Under the pieces are notes generated by a model. It made no database searches. It was not told the origin of the DNA and saw nothing but the letters and a program-made list of their open reading frames with translations. From contig NZ_JACVQF010000222.1 of NCBI RefSeq assembly GCF_014534645.1, positions 62,001-126,000 of the forward strand: DNA of 64,000 nt, in the 5' to 3' direction. Positions 44,638 to 53,473 of this stretch are shown here, piece after piece. Numbering within the stretch: the first letter of the stretch is position 1; the number at the start of each line of letters is the position of its first letter. The translations under genes and the position numbers were made by a program. The DNA is from Streptomyces griseicoloratus. GTDB taxonomy: Bacteria; Actinomycetota; Actinomycetes; Streptomycetales; Streptomycetaceae.

Positions 44638-45722
44638 AGGACCACCACCGAGCGCAGGACGTCGCCGGCGTGCATCCGCTCGAACGCCTTCTCGACCTCG
44701 TCGAGCTGGATCGTCTCGGTGACGAACTTCGCCAGGTCCAGGCGGCCCTGGAGGTGGAGGTCGATGAGCATCGGGAAGTCGCGCGAGGGCAGGCAGTCGC
44801 CGTACCAGGAGGACTTCAGCGCGCCGCCGCGTCCGAAGACGTCCAGCAGCGGCAGCTCCAGCTTCATCTCCGGGGTGGGGACGCCGACCAGGACGACCGT
44901 GCCCGCCAGGTCGCGGGCGTAGAACGCCTGCCGGTAGGTCTCGGGACGGCCGACCGCCTCGATGACGACGTCGGCGCCGAAGCCGCCGGTCAGTTCGCGG
45001 ATCGCCTCGACCGGGTCGGTCTCGCGGGAGTTGACGGTGTGAGTGGCGCCCATGGTGCGGGCTGTCTCGAGCTTGCGGTCGTCGATGTCCACGGCGATGA
45101 TCTTCGCCGCGCCGGCCAGGTGGGACCCGGCGATCGCCGCGTCGCCGACGCCGCCGCAGCCGATGACGGCGACGGTGTCGCCCCGTCCGACGTTGCCCGT
45201 GTTGATCGCGGCGCCGATGCCGGCCATCACGCCGCAGCCCAGCAGTCCGGCCACCTGCGGGGAGACCGCCGGGTCGACCTTGGTGCACTGTCCGGCGGCG
45301 ACGAGGGTCTTCTCGGCGAAGGCGCCGATGCCCAGGGCCGGGGAGAGCTCCTGGCCGGTCGAGGCGAGGGTCATCTTCTGCTCGGCGTTGTGGGTGTCGA
45401 AGCAGTACCAGGGCCGCCCGCGCAGACACGCCCGGCACTTGCCGCACACCGCGCGCCAGTTGAGGATCACGAAGTCACCGGGGGCGACGTCGGTGACGCC
45501 CTCGCCGACCGACTCCACCACACCCGCGGCCTCGTGGCCGAGCAGGAAGGGGAAGTCGTCGCTGATGCCGCCCTGCTTGTAGTGCAGGTCGGTGTGGCAC
45601 ACGCCGCAGGCCTGGACGCGCACCACGGCCTCGCCCGGCCCCGGATCGGGCACGACGATCGTCTCGATCCGCACGGGCTCGTCCTTGCCCGGTGCGATCA
45701 CGCCGCGTACTTCCTGCGCCAT
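44634..45722 (-). CDS. mscR: S-(hydroxymethyl)mycothiol dehydrogenase
   Basis: This 362-residue class III-like zinc alcohol dehydrogenase shows catalytic zinc ligands [10 protein letters not shown] and GHEAAG, and structural zinc cysteines in [15 protein letters not shown]. The nucleotide motif is [14 protein letters not shown]. It oxidises the adduct of formaldehyde and mycothiol (also reducing S-nitrosomycothiol in relatives). The ATG at 45722 follows AAGGGG. The downstream MBL-fold gene overlaps by 4 bases. A TAGGGT -10 box lies near 45762 on the minus strand. Confidence 0.92.
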   Translation of the reverse strand: MAQEVRGVIAPGKDEPVRIETIVVPDPGPGEAVVRVQACGVCHTDLHYKQGGISDDFPFLLGHEAAGVVESVGEGVTDVAPGDFVILNWRAVCGKCRACLRGRPWYCFDTHNAEQKMTLASTGQELSPALGIGAFAEKTLVAAGQCTKVDPAVSPQVAGLLGCGVMAGIGAAINTGNVGRGDTVAVIGCGGVGDAAIAGSHLAGAAKIIAVDIDDRKLETARTMGATHTVNSRETDPVEAIRELTGGFGADVVIEAVGRPETYRQAFYARDLAGTVVLVGVPTPEMKLELPLLDVFGRGGALKSSWYGDCLPSRDFPMLIDLHLQGRLDLAKFVTETIQLDEVEKAFERMHAGDVLRSVVVL

Positions 45723-45915
45723 GGTCCAGACCCCTTCTTCGGCCGTTCTGCCTTCCCCCGAACCCTACGCGCAACTGATCGGTAAGGGGCGCGTGACGGG
45801 GCGGTCCGGCGGCGTGGCGGTCGCGCGCGGCCGCAAGAGGACGGGCTTCGCCGTACGGCGCCGACGTAGCCTGGGCCCTGCGCCCGTCTGCCCGTCCGCC
45901 TGCCGAAGGAGCCTC

Positions 45916-47670
45916 GTGAGCATCGCCGAGACCCAGACCGGTCCGCCCGCCTGGCGTCTGCTGCTGACCTACGTCCGCCCGCACCGGCGGGCGCTGTTCG
46001 CGGGCGCCGTGCTCTCGCTGGTCACCGGCGCCACGGGCCTCCTGCTGCCGCTGGTGGCCCGGGAGTTGATCGACGACCTGGCGCACGACCGGGCCATCGC
46101 GGGCGCGCTGCTCGCGATGTCGGGGCTGGTGGTCGCCAACGCCGCGCTGGGGGCGGTGGGTTCGTACGTGCTGGCGCGCACCGCCGAGTCGGTGGTGCTC
46201 GGCGCGCGGCGCTCCCTGTCGTCGTATCTGCTGCGGCTGCGCATCGCGGCCGTGGACCGCACCGAACCGGGCGATCTGATGGCCCGTATCACCTCCGACA
46301 CGACCCTGCTGCGCGAGGTCACCACCGACTCCCTGGTCGGCTTCGGCACGGGAGGGCTGACACTGCTGGCGACGGTCGTGATGATGGGCCTGGTGGATCC
46401 GGTGCTGCTCGGGGTCACGCTCGCGGTGATCCTCGGCGCGGGGACGGTGCTGGGCCTGATCGTGCCGCGCATCAGCCGGGCGAGCCGGCAGGCGCAGGAC
46501 GCGGTCGGTGTGATGGGCGCCGCGCTGGAGCGGACGCTCGGCGCGCTGCGCACGGTGAAGGCGTCGGGTGCCGAGCCGCGCGAGGAGCGCACGCTGCACG
46601 AGGCCGCCGAGGAGTCGTGGCGGCAGAGCATACGCGCCGCCAAGTGGTCGGCCGCCGCGGGCAACACGGCGGGGCTGGCCATGCAGATCGCGTTCATCAC
46701 CGTGCTCGCGGTGGGCGGGGCACGGGTCGCGACGGACGCGATCGACATCGGCACCCTGGTCGCGTTCCTGCTGTACGTCTTCTACCTGATGTCGCCGATA
46801 CAGGAGGTCGTCGGCGCGATCACCCGGTACCAGACCGGTTCGGCGGCGCTCGCCCGCATCCAGGAGGCGCTGCGGCTGCCCGCCGAGCCGCCGGCCCGGC
46901 CCGCCGAGCTGCCGGCCCCCGGCGTCCGGCCCGCCGCCCTCGCCTTCCGGGACGTCCGTTTCCGCTACGCCGACGACCTGCCGTACGTCCACCACGGGGT
47001 GACGTTCGACGTGCCGGCCCAGGGGATGACGGCGTTCGTCGGTCCGTCGGGCGCGGGCAAGACCACGGTCTTCTCCCTCATCGAACGGTTCTACGAGCCG
47101 GAGTCGGGGGACATCACGCTGGACGGCCGGAGCCTGGTGGACTGGGAACTGGCCGAACTGCGGGCCGCGATCGGGTACGTCGAGCAGGACGCCCCCGTGC
47201 TGTCCGGCTCGCTGCGCGACAACCTGCTGCTGGGCAATGCCGAGGCGGACGAGGACACGCTGGCCGGGGTGCTGAAGACGTCACGGCTGGACGGCCTGGT
47301 CGCCCGGCTGCCGCACGGCCTCGACACCCTCGTGGGGCATCGGGGCACCAAGCTGTCGGGCGGCGAACGCCAGCGGGTCGCCATCGCGCGGGCCCTGCTG
47401 CGCCGGCCCCGGCTGCTGCTGCTCGACGAGGCCACCTCGCAGCTCGACGCGGTGAACGAGGCCGCGCTGCGCGACACCGTCGCGGACGTGGCCCGGACGA
47501 CGACGGTGCTGGTCGTCGCCCACCGGCTGTCCACGGTGACGACGGCCGACCGGATCGTCGTCATGGACGCCGGACGCGTCCGCGCGGTCGGCACGCACCG
47601 GGAACTCGTGACCTCCGACCCGCTGTACGCCGAACTGGCGGCGACCCAGTTCCTGGCCACGGGCGGCTGA
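45916..47670 (+). CDS. ABC exporter, fused permease and ATPase
   Basis: The 584-residue type-1 exporter half has a six-helix membrane domain (about 15-320) and an ATPase with GPSGAGKTT near 380, LSGGERQR near 487 and [12 protein letters not shown] near 510. It resembles multidrug/lipid exporters and is distinct from the one at 49-1818. The GTG at 45916 is preceded by AAGGAG. It diverges from the formaldehyde dehydrogenase gene across 193 bases. Confidence 0.93.
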   Translation: MSIAETQTGPPAWRLLLTYVRPHRRALFAGAVLSLVTGATGLLLPLVARELIDDLAHDRAIAGALLAMSGLVVANAALGAVGSYVLARTAESVVLGARRSLSSYLLRLRIAAVDRTEPGDLMARITSDTTLLREVTTDSLVGFGTGGLTLLATVVMMGLVDPVLLGVTLAVILGAGTVLGLIVPRISRASRQAQDAVGVMGAALERTLGALRTVKASGAEPREERTLHEAAEESWRQSIRAAKWSAAAGNTAGLAMQIAFITVLAVGGARVATDAIDIGTLVAFLLYVFYLMSPIQEVVGAITRYQTGSAALARIQEALRLPAEPPARPAELPAPGVRPAALAFRDVRFRYADDLPYVHHGVTFDVPAQGMTAFVGPSGAGKTTVFSLIERFYEPESGDITLDGRSLVDWELAELRAAIGYVEQDAPVLSGSLRDNLLLGNAEADEDTLAGVLKTSRLDGLVARLPHGLDTLVGHRGTKLSGGERQRVAIARALLRRPRLLLLDEATSQLDAVNEAALRDTVADVARTTTVLVVAHRLSTVTTADRIVVMDAGRVRAVGTHRELVTSDPLYAELAATQFLATGG

Positions 47671-47784
47671 GCGGGCGTTCCGGCGCCCACGCTTGCCGGA
47701 CGCGCCGGGGCGGAGGAGCCTCGGAAGGAGAGGCCCCCAGCGGCCCGTGTCCCCGTCGGGCCGCGGCCTTCGAAGGAGGTCGTC

Positions 47785-48150
47785 ATGGGCACCACCGCAG
47801 GCCCCGGCTTCGACACCGAAACGCTGCGCCGGGGCATCGAGGGAGAGACGGCGCAGACCCTCCTGTCGCTCTACGCGGACGACGCGGAGATCCGCATCGT
47901 GGACCGCTACGCCCAGCCCAGCAACCCCAAGGTCCTGCACGGCCGCGACGAGATCGCCGAGATGCTCGACGACGTCTACAGCCGCGACATGACGCACAAG
48001 CTGGAGCGCTGTGTCGTGCAGGGCGACACCGCCGCGTTCACCGAGTCGTGCGCGTACCCCGACGGGATCCGCGTGCTCGCCGAGTCGATGATGTCGCTCA
48101 GGAACGGCAAGATCGTCGAGCAGACCACGATCCAGGCCTGGGACGAGTGA
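47785..48150 (+). CDS. SnoaL/NTF2-like protein
   Basis: This 121-residue protein has an NTF2-like fold: an N-terminal helix with RRGIEGETAQTLLSLYADDA, EIRIVDRYAQP, and the later HGRDEIAEMLDDVYSRDM. It resembles SnoaL-type cyclases and binding proteins, with ligand unknown. The ATG at 47785 has GAAGGAGG upstream. It is convergent with the TetR gene, 25 bases away. Confidence 0.85.
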   Translation: MGTTAGPGFDTETLRRGIEGETAQTLLSLYADDAEIRIVDRYAQPSNPKVLHGRDEIAEMLDDVYSRDMTHKLERCVVQGDTAAFTESCAYPDGIRVLAESMMSLRNGKIVEQTTIQAWDE

Positions 48151-48175
48151 ACGGACACGGAGGAGGCACGGGCAC

Positions 48176-48844
48176 TCAGCGCGCCGGGGCGCCCGCACTC
48201 CAGCCCGGGGGACGGAGGATGCCCACGAGCTGTCGGACCAGTTCGTCGACGACCTCGTCCAGCGTCGCGTCCACCCACCCGGCGCTGAAGTCGTGGAGCA
48301 GGCCGTTGACGCTGCCGATGAACGCGGTGGCGGCCAGGCGGTAGTCACGGGGCGCCGCCTCCCCGCGGGCGACGGCCGTCCGGGCCTCGGCGCAGATGAG
48401 GTCGATCCAGCAGGCGCGGCGGGCCAGTCGCTGTTCCTCCAGGCGGGGGCTGACGCCGACGATCTCCACGAAGGCGATGCGGATGCGGCGCGGATCGCCG
48501 GTGACGTCGGCGGCGTAGGCGCGGAAGATCGCGGCGGCTCGTTCGGTGAGCGGCAGGTCCCGCGCGCCCGCCGCGGCGGCCAGGACGGCCTCCTCGGCCC
48601 AGGCGTTGACCTGGAGGTGGAGGGCGGAGAGCACGTCCTCCAGGGTGCGGAACTCCTCGTAGAACTGGCGGGTGGACAGGCCGGCGGCCTCGCTGAGGGC
48701 GGCGACGGTGGTGGCGCGGTAGCCGGGGGAGCCGCCGAACAGCCCGAGCGCGGCGTCCAGGAAGCGGGTCCGCCGCTCGGCCTGTCGCTGCGCGGCGGAC
48801 TTGCCGCCGTAGCGGCCGGTCGGCGCCCTGAGCCTGCCCGCCAT
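48176..48844 (-). CDS. TetR-family regulator of the adjacent YncE-like gene
   Basis: The 222-residue protein has a typical TetR N-terminal helix-turn-helix (about 20-65: RTRFLDAALGLFGGSPGYRA, then STRQFYEEF) and a helical ligand domain. The ATG at 48844 follows GGGGGAG. It is divergent from the secreted YncE-like protein and the TTACT-N4-AGTAA palindrome at 48928-48943 lies between them, so local autoregulation and control of its neighbour are likely. Confidence 0.9.
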   Translation of the reverse strand: MAGRLRAPTGRYGGKSAAQRQAERRTRFLDAALGLFGGSPGYRATTVAALSEAAGLSTRQFYEEFRTLEDVLSALHLQVNAWAEEAVLAAAAGARDLPLTERAAAIFRAYAADVTGDPRRIRIAFVEIVGVSPRLEEQRLARRACWIDLICAEARTAVARGEAAPRDYRLAATAFIGSVNGLLHDFSAGWVDATLDEVVDELVRQLVGILRPPGWSAGAPAR

Positions 48845-48927
48845 CCGCTCCCCCTTCCACGCCCGGACGACCCGCCGCACGGCTGATTTTGTCGTGTACG
48901 CGGTCTTGTGGAGAAGGGCGACCCTTC

Positions 48928-48943
48928 CTTACTTTGCAGTAAG
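48928..48943. promoter_or_regulatory. TetR operator between divergent genes
   Basis: CTTACT-TTGC-AGTAAG is a perfect inverted repeat (6-4-6), in an AT-rich patch about 65-85 bases from both start codons. It fits a typical TetR-family operator and is the only strong palindrome in the divergent region. Confidence 0.65.
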
Positions 48944-49008
48944 TTCACTCTGAAAGCGGCTGTGTTCAGATTTCCCGCCCTTCCCCCACTCCCGTCAGGA
49001 GAGCAGTC

Positions 49009-50262
49009 ATGCCTGTCCGCAGATCCAGGCACCTTTGCTCCGTGGCCGCCGCCCTCGCCCTCACCGTCGCGGCCCCCGCGACCGCCGCCACCGCGTCCGA
49101 GGACTCCTCCGCCGCGCTGCGCGAGGTGATGTTCGTCGGCAACAACTGGGACGGCACCGCCGACGTCATCGAGTCCACCGGCGACTTCGCGAGGATCGGC
49201 CGGATCGACGTGATCCCCGACAAGGCGCAGCGGCTCGCCGAGATCAACGCCGACCCGATCAGGTGGATCTACTTCCAGGCCATCCGCAACAGCGTCGGCG
49301 AGGGCCACGACCAGTTCGTCGACGACATGTACTCCACGCCGGACGGCGGCTCGGTGGTCGTCTCCCGGCCGAGCTTCGCCGACGTCGTGTCCATCGACCT
49401 CGCCACCGGGCGCCTGAACTGGCGGTTCCCGGTCTCGGGCTACCGCTCCGACCACATGGCGGTCTCCCCCGACGGCACCCGGGTCGCGGTGTCGGCCTCG
49501 ACCTCCAACACGGTGCACGTCCTGGACATCGAGTCGGGGAAGCAGCTCGGCTCGTTCCGCACGGGTGACAAGCCGCACGAGAACATCTTCACCGCCGACG
49601 GCAGGTACATCTGGAACATGTCCATCGGCGAGGTGAACACCGCGCTCGACGCGCCCTGGCTGGACTGGACGAAGGGCGACCGGCGCATCACCGTCGTGGA
49701 CGCGACGACGTACGAGCAGGTCAAGGTGATCGACATGCGTCAGCGTCTCGACGCGATCGGCCTCGGCGACCGCTCCGACGCCGTGCGACCGGCCGTGTTC
49801 TCGCCCGACGAGTCGAAGCTGTACTTCCAGGTGTCGTTCTTCAACGGCTTCTTCGAGTACGACATCGCCACCGACCGCATCACCCGCACCAAGACGCTGC
49901 CGAAGAACCCCGCCACCAGCGAGGACCGCACCACCTGGGTCAACGACTCACGGCACCACGGCATCTCCATGAGCCCGGACGGCGCCAAGCTCTGTGTCGC
50001 GGGCACGATGGACGACTACGCGACGGTCGTGAACCGGACGACACTCCAGGAGGGTCCGCTCGTCACCGCGGCCAAGCCGTACTGGGCCACGGTCAGCGGC
50101 GACGGCCGGCACTGCGTGGTCTCCGAGAGCGGTGCCGACCAGGTCACGGCCATCGACTTCGCCACGGGCGAGAAGACGGTGTCCGTCGCGGTCGGCGACC
50201 ACCCCCAGCGTGTCCGCCTCGGCCATGTGGCGGCGGACTGGACGGGCCCGGCGGTCGGCTGA
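49009..50262 (+). CDS. Secreted YncE-like beta-propeller protein
   Basis: The 417-residue protein has a signal peptide ending about AAT (residue 28) and repeated propeller strands such as SPDGTRVAVSASTSNTVHVL, DIESGKQLG and SPDESKLYF, with a DHxxxSPDG-type pattern. It resembles YncE/YVTN propellers. It is not a paralogue of the 17.5-20.1 kb pair by length or motif. The ATG at 49009 follows AGGAG. TetR control through the palindrome upstream is likely. Confidence 0.87.
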   Translation: MPVRRSRHLCSVAAALALTVAAPATAATASEDSSAALREVMFVGNNWDGTADVIESTGDFARIGRIDVIPDKAQRLAEINADPIRWIYFQAIRNSVGEGHDQFVDDMYSTPDGGSVVVSRPSFADVVSIDLATGRLNWRFPVSGYRSDHMAVSPDGTRVAVSASTSNTVHVLDIESGKQLGSFRTGDKPHENIFTADGRYIWNMSIGEVNTALDAPWLDWTKGDRRITVVDATTYEQVKVIDMRQRLDAIGLGDRSDAVRPAVFSPDESKLYFQVSFFNGFFEYDIATDRITRTKTLPKNPATSEDRTTWVNDSRHHGISMSPDGAKLCVAGTMDDYATVVNRTTLQEGPLVTAAKPYWATVSGDGRHCVVSESGADQVTAIDFATGEKTVSVAVGDHPQRVRLGHVAADWTGPAVG

Positions 50263-50287
50263 GACGGCCCGGCGACCGCCGGGGAGG

Positions 50288-50313
50288 GCCGTGGCCCGGG
50301 ACGGGGCCACGGC
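50288..50313. terminator. Bidirectional terminator between convergent genes
   Basis: A perfect 10-bp stem (GCCGTGGCCC / GGGCCACGGC) with a 6-base loop lies in the 60-base gap between the convergent YncE-like gene (ends 50262) and the ribosomal protection gene (ends 50323). Confidence 0.7.
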
Positions 50314-50322
50314 GGCCGGCCG

Positions 50323-52293
50323 TCAGCCACCGACCCTGCGCGTGACGTTGAGCAGGTACTCCCTGCGGTTCAGCGGGTTGTGGTCGGTGCGCGGCCGGCG
50401 CGGCACGGCTCCGTTGCGGACGGGCGCGTAGTGGTCGAAGGCGCTCTCCAGCTCGCCCTCGCCCCGGGTGAGCCCCGGCAGCCGCTGCTCCAGCCCGTGC
50501 ACGCGGGCCGCGGGCACCGTGCCGTGCAGGACGCACAGGCTCCGCCGGGTCGCCGTCGTCCGCGTCACGGCCCCCGCGGCGGCCAGCACCGGCAGGAGGG
50601 CGCCGAGGGTGTCGGCCGGGGCCTCGATCCGGAAGCGGTGCATCGGCTCGTGGACCCGCGTACCCGCCCGGCGCAGGGCCTCGACGAGCACCAGCGGGGT
50701 CAGGCCGCGGAAGTCGGCGCCGGTGGAGGACATGCTCTTGTCGAAGCCCTGGTGGGCGTGGCTCTGCCGGGGCGAGTAGCCGCAGTGGGTCAGGGTGACC
50801 GTGCAGTCGGTGACCCGCCAGCCGTACAGGCCCTGGCCGAGGGTTTCCCGCACGGTGTCCTCGACGGCCTTGAAGAAGGCGTACGGCATGGAGCCCAGCT
50901 CCACCTCCAGCCGGAAGGCGACGCCCGCGCCCACCGGCGCGGGATCGACGCGCAGGCCGACGGTCGCGAGGAACGGGTTCGGGTCCTTCTTGTTGAACTC
51001 GACGGCGGCCCCGGTGCCGGCCGGCCGCTCGACGCACAGCGGCGTGGTCTCGCGGAAGCCGACGTCGAGTCCGTACTCGTCGGCGAGCGTGGCCTGGACG
51101 ACCTCCTTCTGGACCTCCCCGTAGAGGGACACGGAGATCTCCTGGCGCACCTCGTCGTGGCGCAGGCCGATCAGCGGGTCCTGTTCGGCCAGCCGGGTGA
51201 GGGCGAGGTGCAGGGCCCGCCGGTCCACGTCCGGGCCGGGGAGGACGACGGTCTCCAGGGTGGGCGGGGAGAAGAAGTGCCCGCCCGCCCCGCGGGGTGC
51301 GCCGAGCGCGTCGCCGATCCTGACGTCGGCCAGGCCCCACAGCCGGGCGATCCGGCCGGCCGGCACCTCGTCCCGTACGACGTCGGTGCCGTGGTCGAAG
51401 ACGCTGATCGCGGTGACCTTGCCCTCGGTGCCGGCCTCGCCGAACGGGATCCGGTCGCGGACGCGCAGGGTGCCGGTGAACATCCGCGCGTACGCGATCT
51501 TCTCCCCCGCCGGGCCCCGCTCGACCTTGAACACGGTGCCGGAGACCGGGCCGCCGGGGTCGCCGTCCGCCGGGGGCAGCAGCTCCCTGATGCCGGCCAG
51601 CAGGGCGTCGGTGCCCGCGCCCGTGACGGCGGAGCCGGCGTAGACGGGGTGCACGAGGGCCTGCCGGGTCTGTGCGACGAGGGCGGCACGGAGCAGGTCG
51701 TCGGTGACGGTGCCCTCGACGTAGGCGGACAGCAGGGTGTCGTCGCGGTCGGCGAGGGCCTCCAGGGCGGCCGGGCCGAGTTCCGGGACGAAGCGGGCGC
51801 CGGGTGTGCCGAGTCCGGTGGCCGTGCCCATCGGCACGGTGGGCACGGCGAGCCGCTCGGCGGCGGAGCGCAACACGTCCTCGTAGCGCGCGCCACGGCG
51901 GTCGATCTTGTTGACGAAGAGGAGGGTCGGGATGCCCAGGCGGCGCAGCGTGCGCATCAGGACGCGGGTCTGCGCCTGCACGCCCTCCACGGCGGAGACG
52001 ACCAGCACGACGCCGTCCAGGACGCCGAGCACCCGTTCCACCTCGGCGATGAAGTCCGGGTGGCCGGGGGTGTCGATGAGGTTGACCGTCACGCCGTCGA
52101 GGGGGAACGAGACGACGGCGGACTTGATGGTGATGCCGCGCTGCCGTTCCAGCGCGAGCGTGTCGGTCCGCGTGCTTCCGGCGTCGACGCTGCCGATCTC
52201 GTCGATCACGCCGGCCGCGTGCAGCAGCCGCTCGGTCAGGCTGGTCTTACCTGCGTCGACGTGCGCGAGAATTCCCAGGTTGAGCATGTGCAC
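50323..52293 (-). CDS. otrA: Otr(A)/Tet(M)-type ribosomal protection GTPase
   Basis: This 656-residue EF-G-like GTPase has G1 AHVDAGKTS near residues 10-18, switch QRGITIKSA, G3 DTPGH, G4 NKID near 130, and domain III-V sequences including QGFDKSMSS near 510. Length and motifs fit Otr(A), which frees ribosomes from tetracycline. The start is GTG at 52293 with GAAGGA 10-11 bases upstream; an ATG at 52287 is also possible. A short open frame with a much better ribosome site (52247-52357) overlaps this start, so expression may be set by translational attenuation. It is separated from the upstream phosphoesterase gene by a terminator. Confidence 0.9.
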   Translation of the reverse strand: MHMLNLGILAHVDAGKTSLTERLLHAAGVIDEIGSVDAGSTRTDTLALERQRGITIKSAVVSFPLDGVTVNLIDTPGHPDFIAEVERVLGVLDGVVLVVSAVEGVQAQTRVLMRTLRRLGIPTLLFVNKIDRRGARYEDVLRSAAERLAVPTVPMGTATGLGTPGARFVPELGPAALEALADRDDTLLSAYVEGTVTDDLLRAALVAQTRQALVHPVYAGSAVTGAGTDALLAGIRELLPPADGDPGGPVSGTVFKVERGPAGEKIAYARMFTGTLRVRDRIPFGEAGTEGKVTAISVFDHGTDVVRDEVPAGRIARLWGLADVRIGDALGAPRGAGGHFFSPPTLETVVLPGPDVDRRALHLALTRLAEQDPLIGLRHDEVRQEISVSLYGEVQKEVVQATLADEYGLDVGFRETTPLCVERPAGTGAAVEFNKKDPNPFLATVGLRVDPAPVGAGVAFRLEVELGSMPYAFFKAVEDTVRETLGQGLYGWRVTDCTVTLTHCGYSPRQSHAHQGFDKSMSSTGADFRGLTPLVLVEALRRAGTRVHEPMHRFRIEAPADTLGALLPVLAAAGAVTRTTATRRSLCVLHGTVPAARVHGLEQRLPGLTRGEGELESAFDHYAPVRNGAVPRRPRTDHNPLNRREYLLNVTRRVGG

Positions 52294-52357
52294 GGAGTGT
52301 CATGTCCTTCGAAGAGAGAGGGGTTCCTTCCTGGGGGGACATGAACGGTGCGCGCAT
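52247..52357 (-). CDS. Candidate leader peptide overlapping otrA-type start
   Basis: This 36-codon open frame begins ATG at 52357 with GAGGAG 5 bases upstream, the best ribosome site in the region. It ends at TAA (52247-52249), 47 bases inside the ribosomal protection gene in another frame. The peptide starts MRAPFMSPQEG and ends in four Arg codons (RARRRR). It is too short to be a normal enzyme. Stalling by a ribosome-targeting drug would hold the ribosome over the downstream start and could alter its use. The role is inference. Confidence 0.5.
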   Translation of the reverse strand: MRAPFMSPQEGTPLSSKDMTLRAHAQPGNSRARRRR

Positions 52358-52409
52358 TGCTGCTCCTCGGGATTCCGGCGGCTTGTGCCGTGCAGTGCAG
52401 CAGAGGCGC

Positions 52410-52439
52410 GCCGGCGGGCGCAACGGATTAACCGCCGGC
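52410..52439. promoter_or_regulatory. Leader hairpin candidate
   Basis: GCCGGCGG and CCGCCGGC pair perfectly around a 14-base loop. In the otrA-type transcript it would lie 50-80 bases before the leader peptide start, where an attenuator or anti-terminator could act. Confidence 0.35.
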
Positions 52440-52471
52440 CGGCCGCGCGTGCCGGGCGGGCGAAAACGCGT

Positions 52472-52494
52472 GGAAGAGGATGCGGAAGAGGATG
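52472..52494. repeat. Two-copy direct repeat, 12-bp period
   Basis: GGAAGAGGATG is repeated at 52472-52482 and 52484-52494. It lies upstream of the otrA-type leader. Spacing of about one helical turn would suit a dimeric regulator, but it may be chance. Confidence 0.45.
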
Positions 52495-52607
52495 TGTGAG
52501 CCGGGCCGGAAGGGGTAGGCGGCGGTCGACGGACGAGGCCCGCGCGGCCTCGACGCCACTCCTGTCAAAGACCGGAAGGAGGCCGTGACATCGCACACTC
52601 GCAGCGA

Positions 52608-52640
52608 CCGGGCCGCTTCCGTCAGTACGGAGCGGCCCGG
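52608..52640. terminator. Terminator of phosphoesterase gene
   Basis: A 14-bp stem with one bulged T (52608-52622 with 52627-52640, inner arms CCGT/ACGG) closes a CAGT loop. It begins 2 bases past the stop of the phosphoesterase gene at 52642. Confidence 0.75.
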
Positions 52641-52641
52641 G

Positions 52642-53148
52642 TCATGCCGGGCGCCGCGGCAGCCGGTGGAGCTCGACGTCCGTGAGCCGGCCGTCGGCGG
52701 CGGTGGCGGTCATGTACGTGCAGTACGGCTGACGGCGCCGGTCGGTCGGGGACCCGGGGTTCAGCAGGCGCAGGCCGCTGTCGGCCGTGGTGTCCCAGGG
52801 GATGTGGCTGTGGCCGAAGACCAGGACGTCCAGGTCGGGGAAGCGGTGGGCGCAGCGCGCCTCGCGCCCCTGGGCGGGGCCGGTCTCGTGGACGACGCCG
52901 AAGCGCAGGCCGCCGAGGTCGGCGCGGGCCACCTCGGGCAGCCGGGCGCGCAGCTCGGGGCCGTCGTTGTTGCCGTAGACGCCGACGAGGCGGCGGCTGC
53001 GGCTCTCCAGCAGGTCGAGGGTGGCCGTGTCGACCCAGTCCCCCGCGTGCAGGACGACGTCGGCGCGCGGGATCTCCGCCAGCAGCGGTGGCGGCAGTTC
53101 CTTCGCCCGCTTCGGCAGATGGGTGTCGGACATGAGCAGCAGGCGCAC
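52642..53148 (-). CDS. YfcE-type metallophosphoesterase
   Basis: This 168-residue protein carries the calcineurin-like metal motifs: MSDTHLPKR (DxH), HAGDWVD (GDxxD-like), GNND (GNHD-like) and VFGHSHIPW (GHxH). It is a small YfcE-type phosphodiesterase. The GTG at 53148 has no ribosome site, but TACGCT at -12 to -7 indicates a leaderless transcript. A strong hairpin follows the stop. Confidence 0.88.
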   Translation of the reverse strand: MRLLLMSDTHLPKRAKELPPPLLAEIPRADVVLHAGDWVDTATLDLLESRSRRLVGVYGNNDGPELRARLPEVARADLGGLRFGVVHETGPAQGREARCAHRFPDLDVLVFGHSHIPWDTTADSGLRLLNPGSPTDRRRQPYCTYMTATAADGRLTDVELHRLPRRPA

Positions 53149-53473
53149 ACGGCCAGCGTAGAGGCAGCGGCAGGACGGCGGCACCGGGTCCGTCTCCGGC
53201 CCCGGCGCCGCCCGCCACCCCTGCCTCCCCGCGCGCCCGCGACCGTGCCAACGCCAGGCGAGCCGCGCGGTGAGCGTGAGCCGAACCGCCTCCGCGCCCA
53301 AGCCCCGGCAGGCTGCCGGGGACGCGGCGTACGACCGGCAGCTCTGCCGCGGACGCCGCTTCCGGCGGCGGGAACTGGAGCGTGACGCCGGAGCGCGGGC
53401 CGCCCCGCGGTGGGCGTGAGCCGAACGGCTTGCGTGCCCAGGTCCCGGCAGGCTGCCGGGGGCGCGGGCGGTG
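53149..53473. other. 325-base intergenic region with direct repeats
   Basis: No gene is supported in this stretch. It contains two copies of a 67-bp repeat (described separately) and the -10 box of the phosphoesterase gene at 53155-53160. Confidence 0.55.
53261..53467. repeat. 67-bp direct repeat, two copies 140 bp apart, each with hairpin
   Basis: Copy 1 is 53261-53327 and copy 2 is 53401-53467. They share the CGCGGTGRGCGTGAGCCGAAC start and a perfect CCCGGCAG-G-CTGCCGGG hairpin inside. The second copy ends 7 bases before the TetR gene stop, so it may serve as its terminator. This resembles a small intergenic repeat element. Confidence 0.75.

Larger units (their letters stand above)
52358..52641. 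other. Leader and upstream region of otrA-type gene
   Basis: This region holds an 8-bp stem (52410-52417 with 52432-52439) around a 14-base AT-richer loop. A 12-bp-period direct repeat GGAAGAGGATG occurs at 52472 and 52484. On the minus strand a perfect TTGACA lies at 52568-52563 but has no matching -10 at 17 bp. The phosphoesterase terminator is at 52608-52640. The promoter is unassigned, and no other gene is seen. Confidence 0.55.

Noticed and set aside
52563-52568. Perfect TTGACA on the minus strand upstream of the otrA-type gene
   Set aside because: No -10 element occurs at 16-18 bp, so it is not called a promoter.
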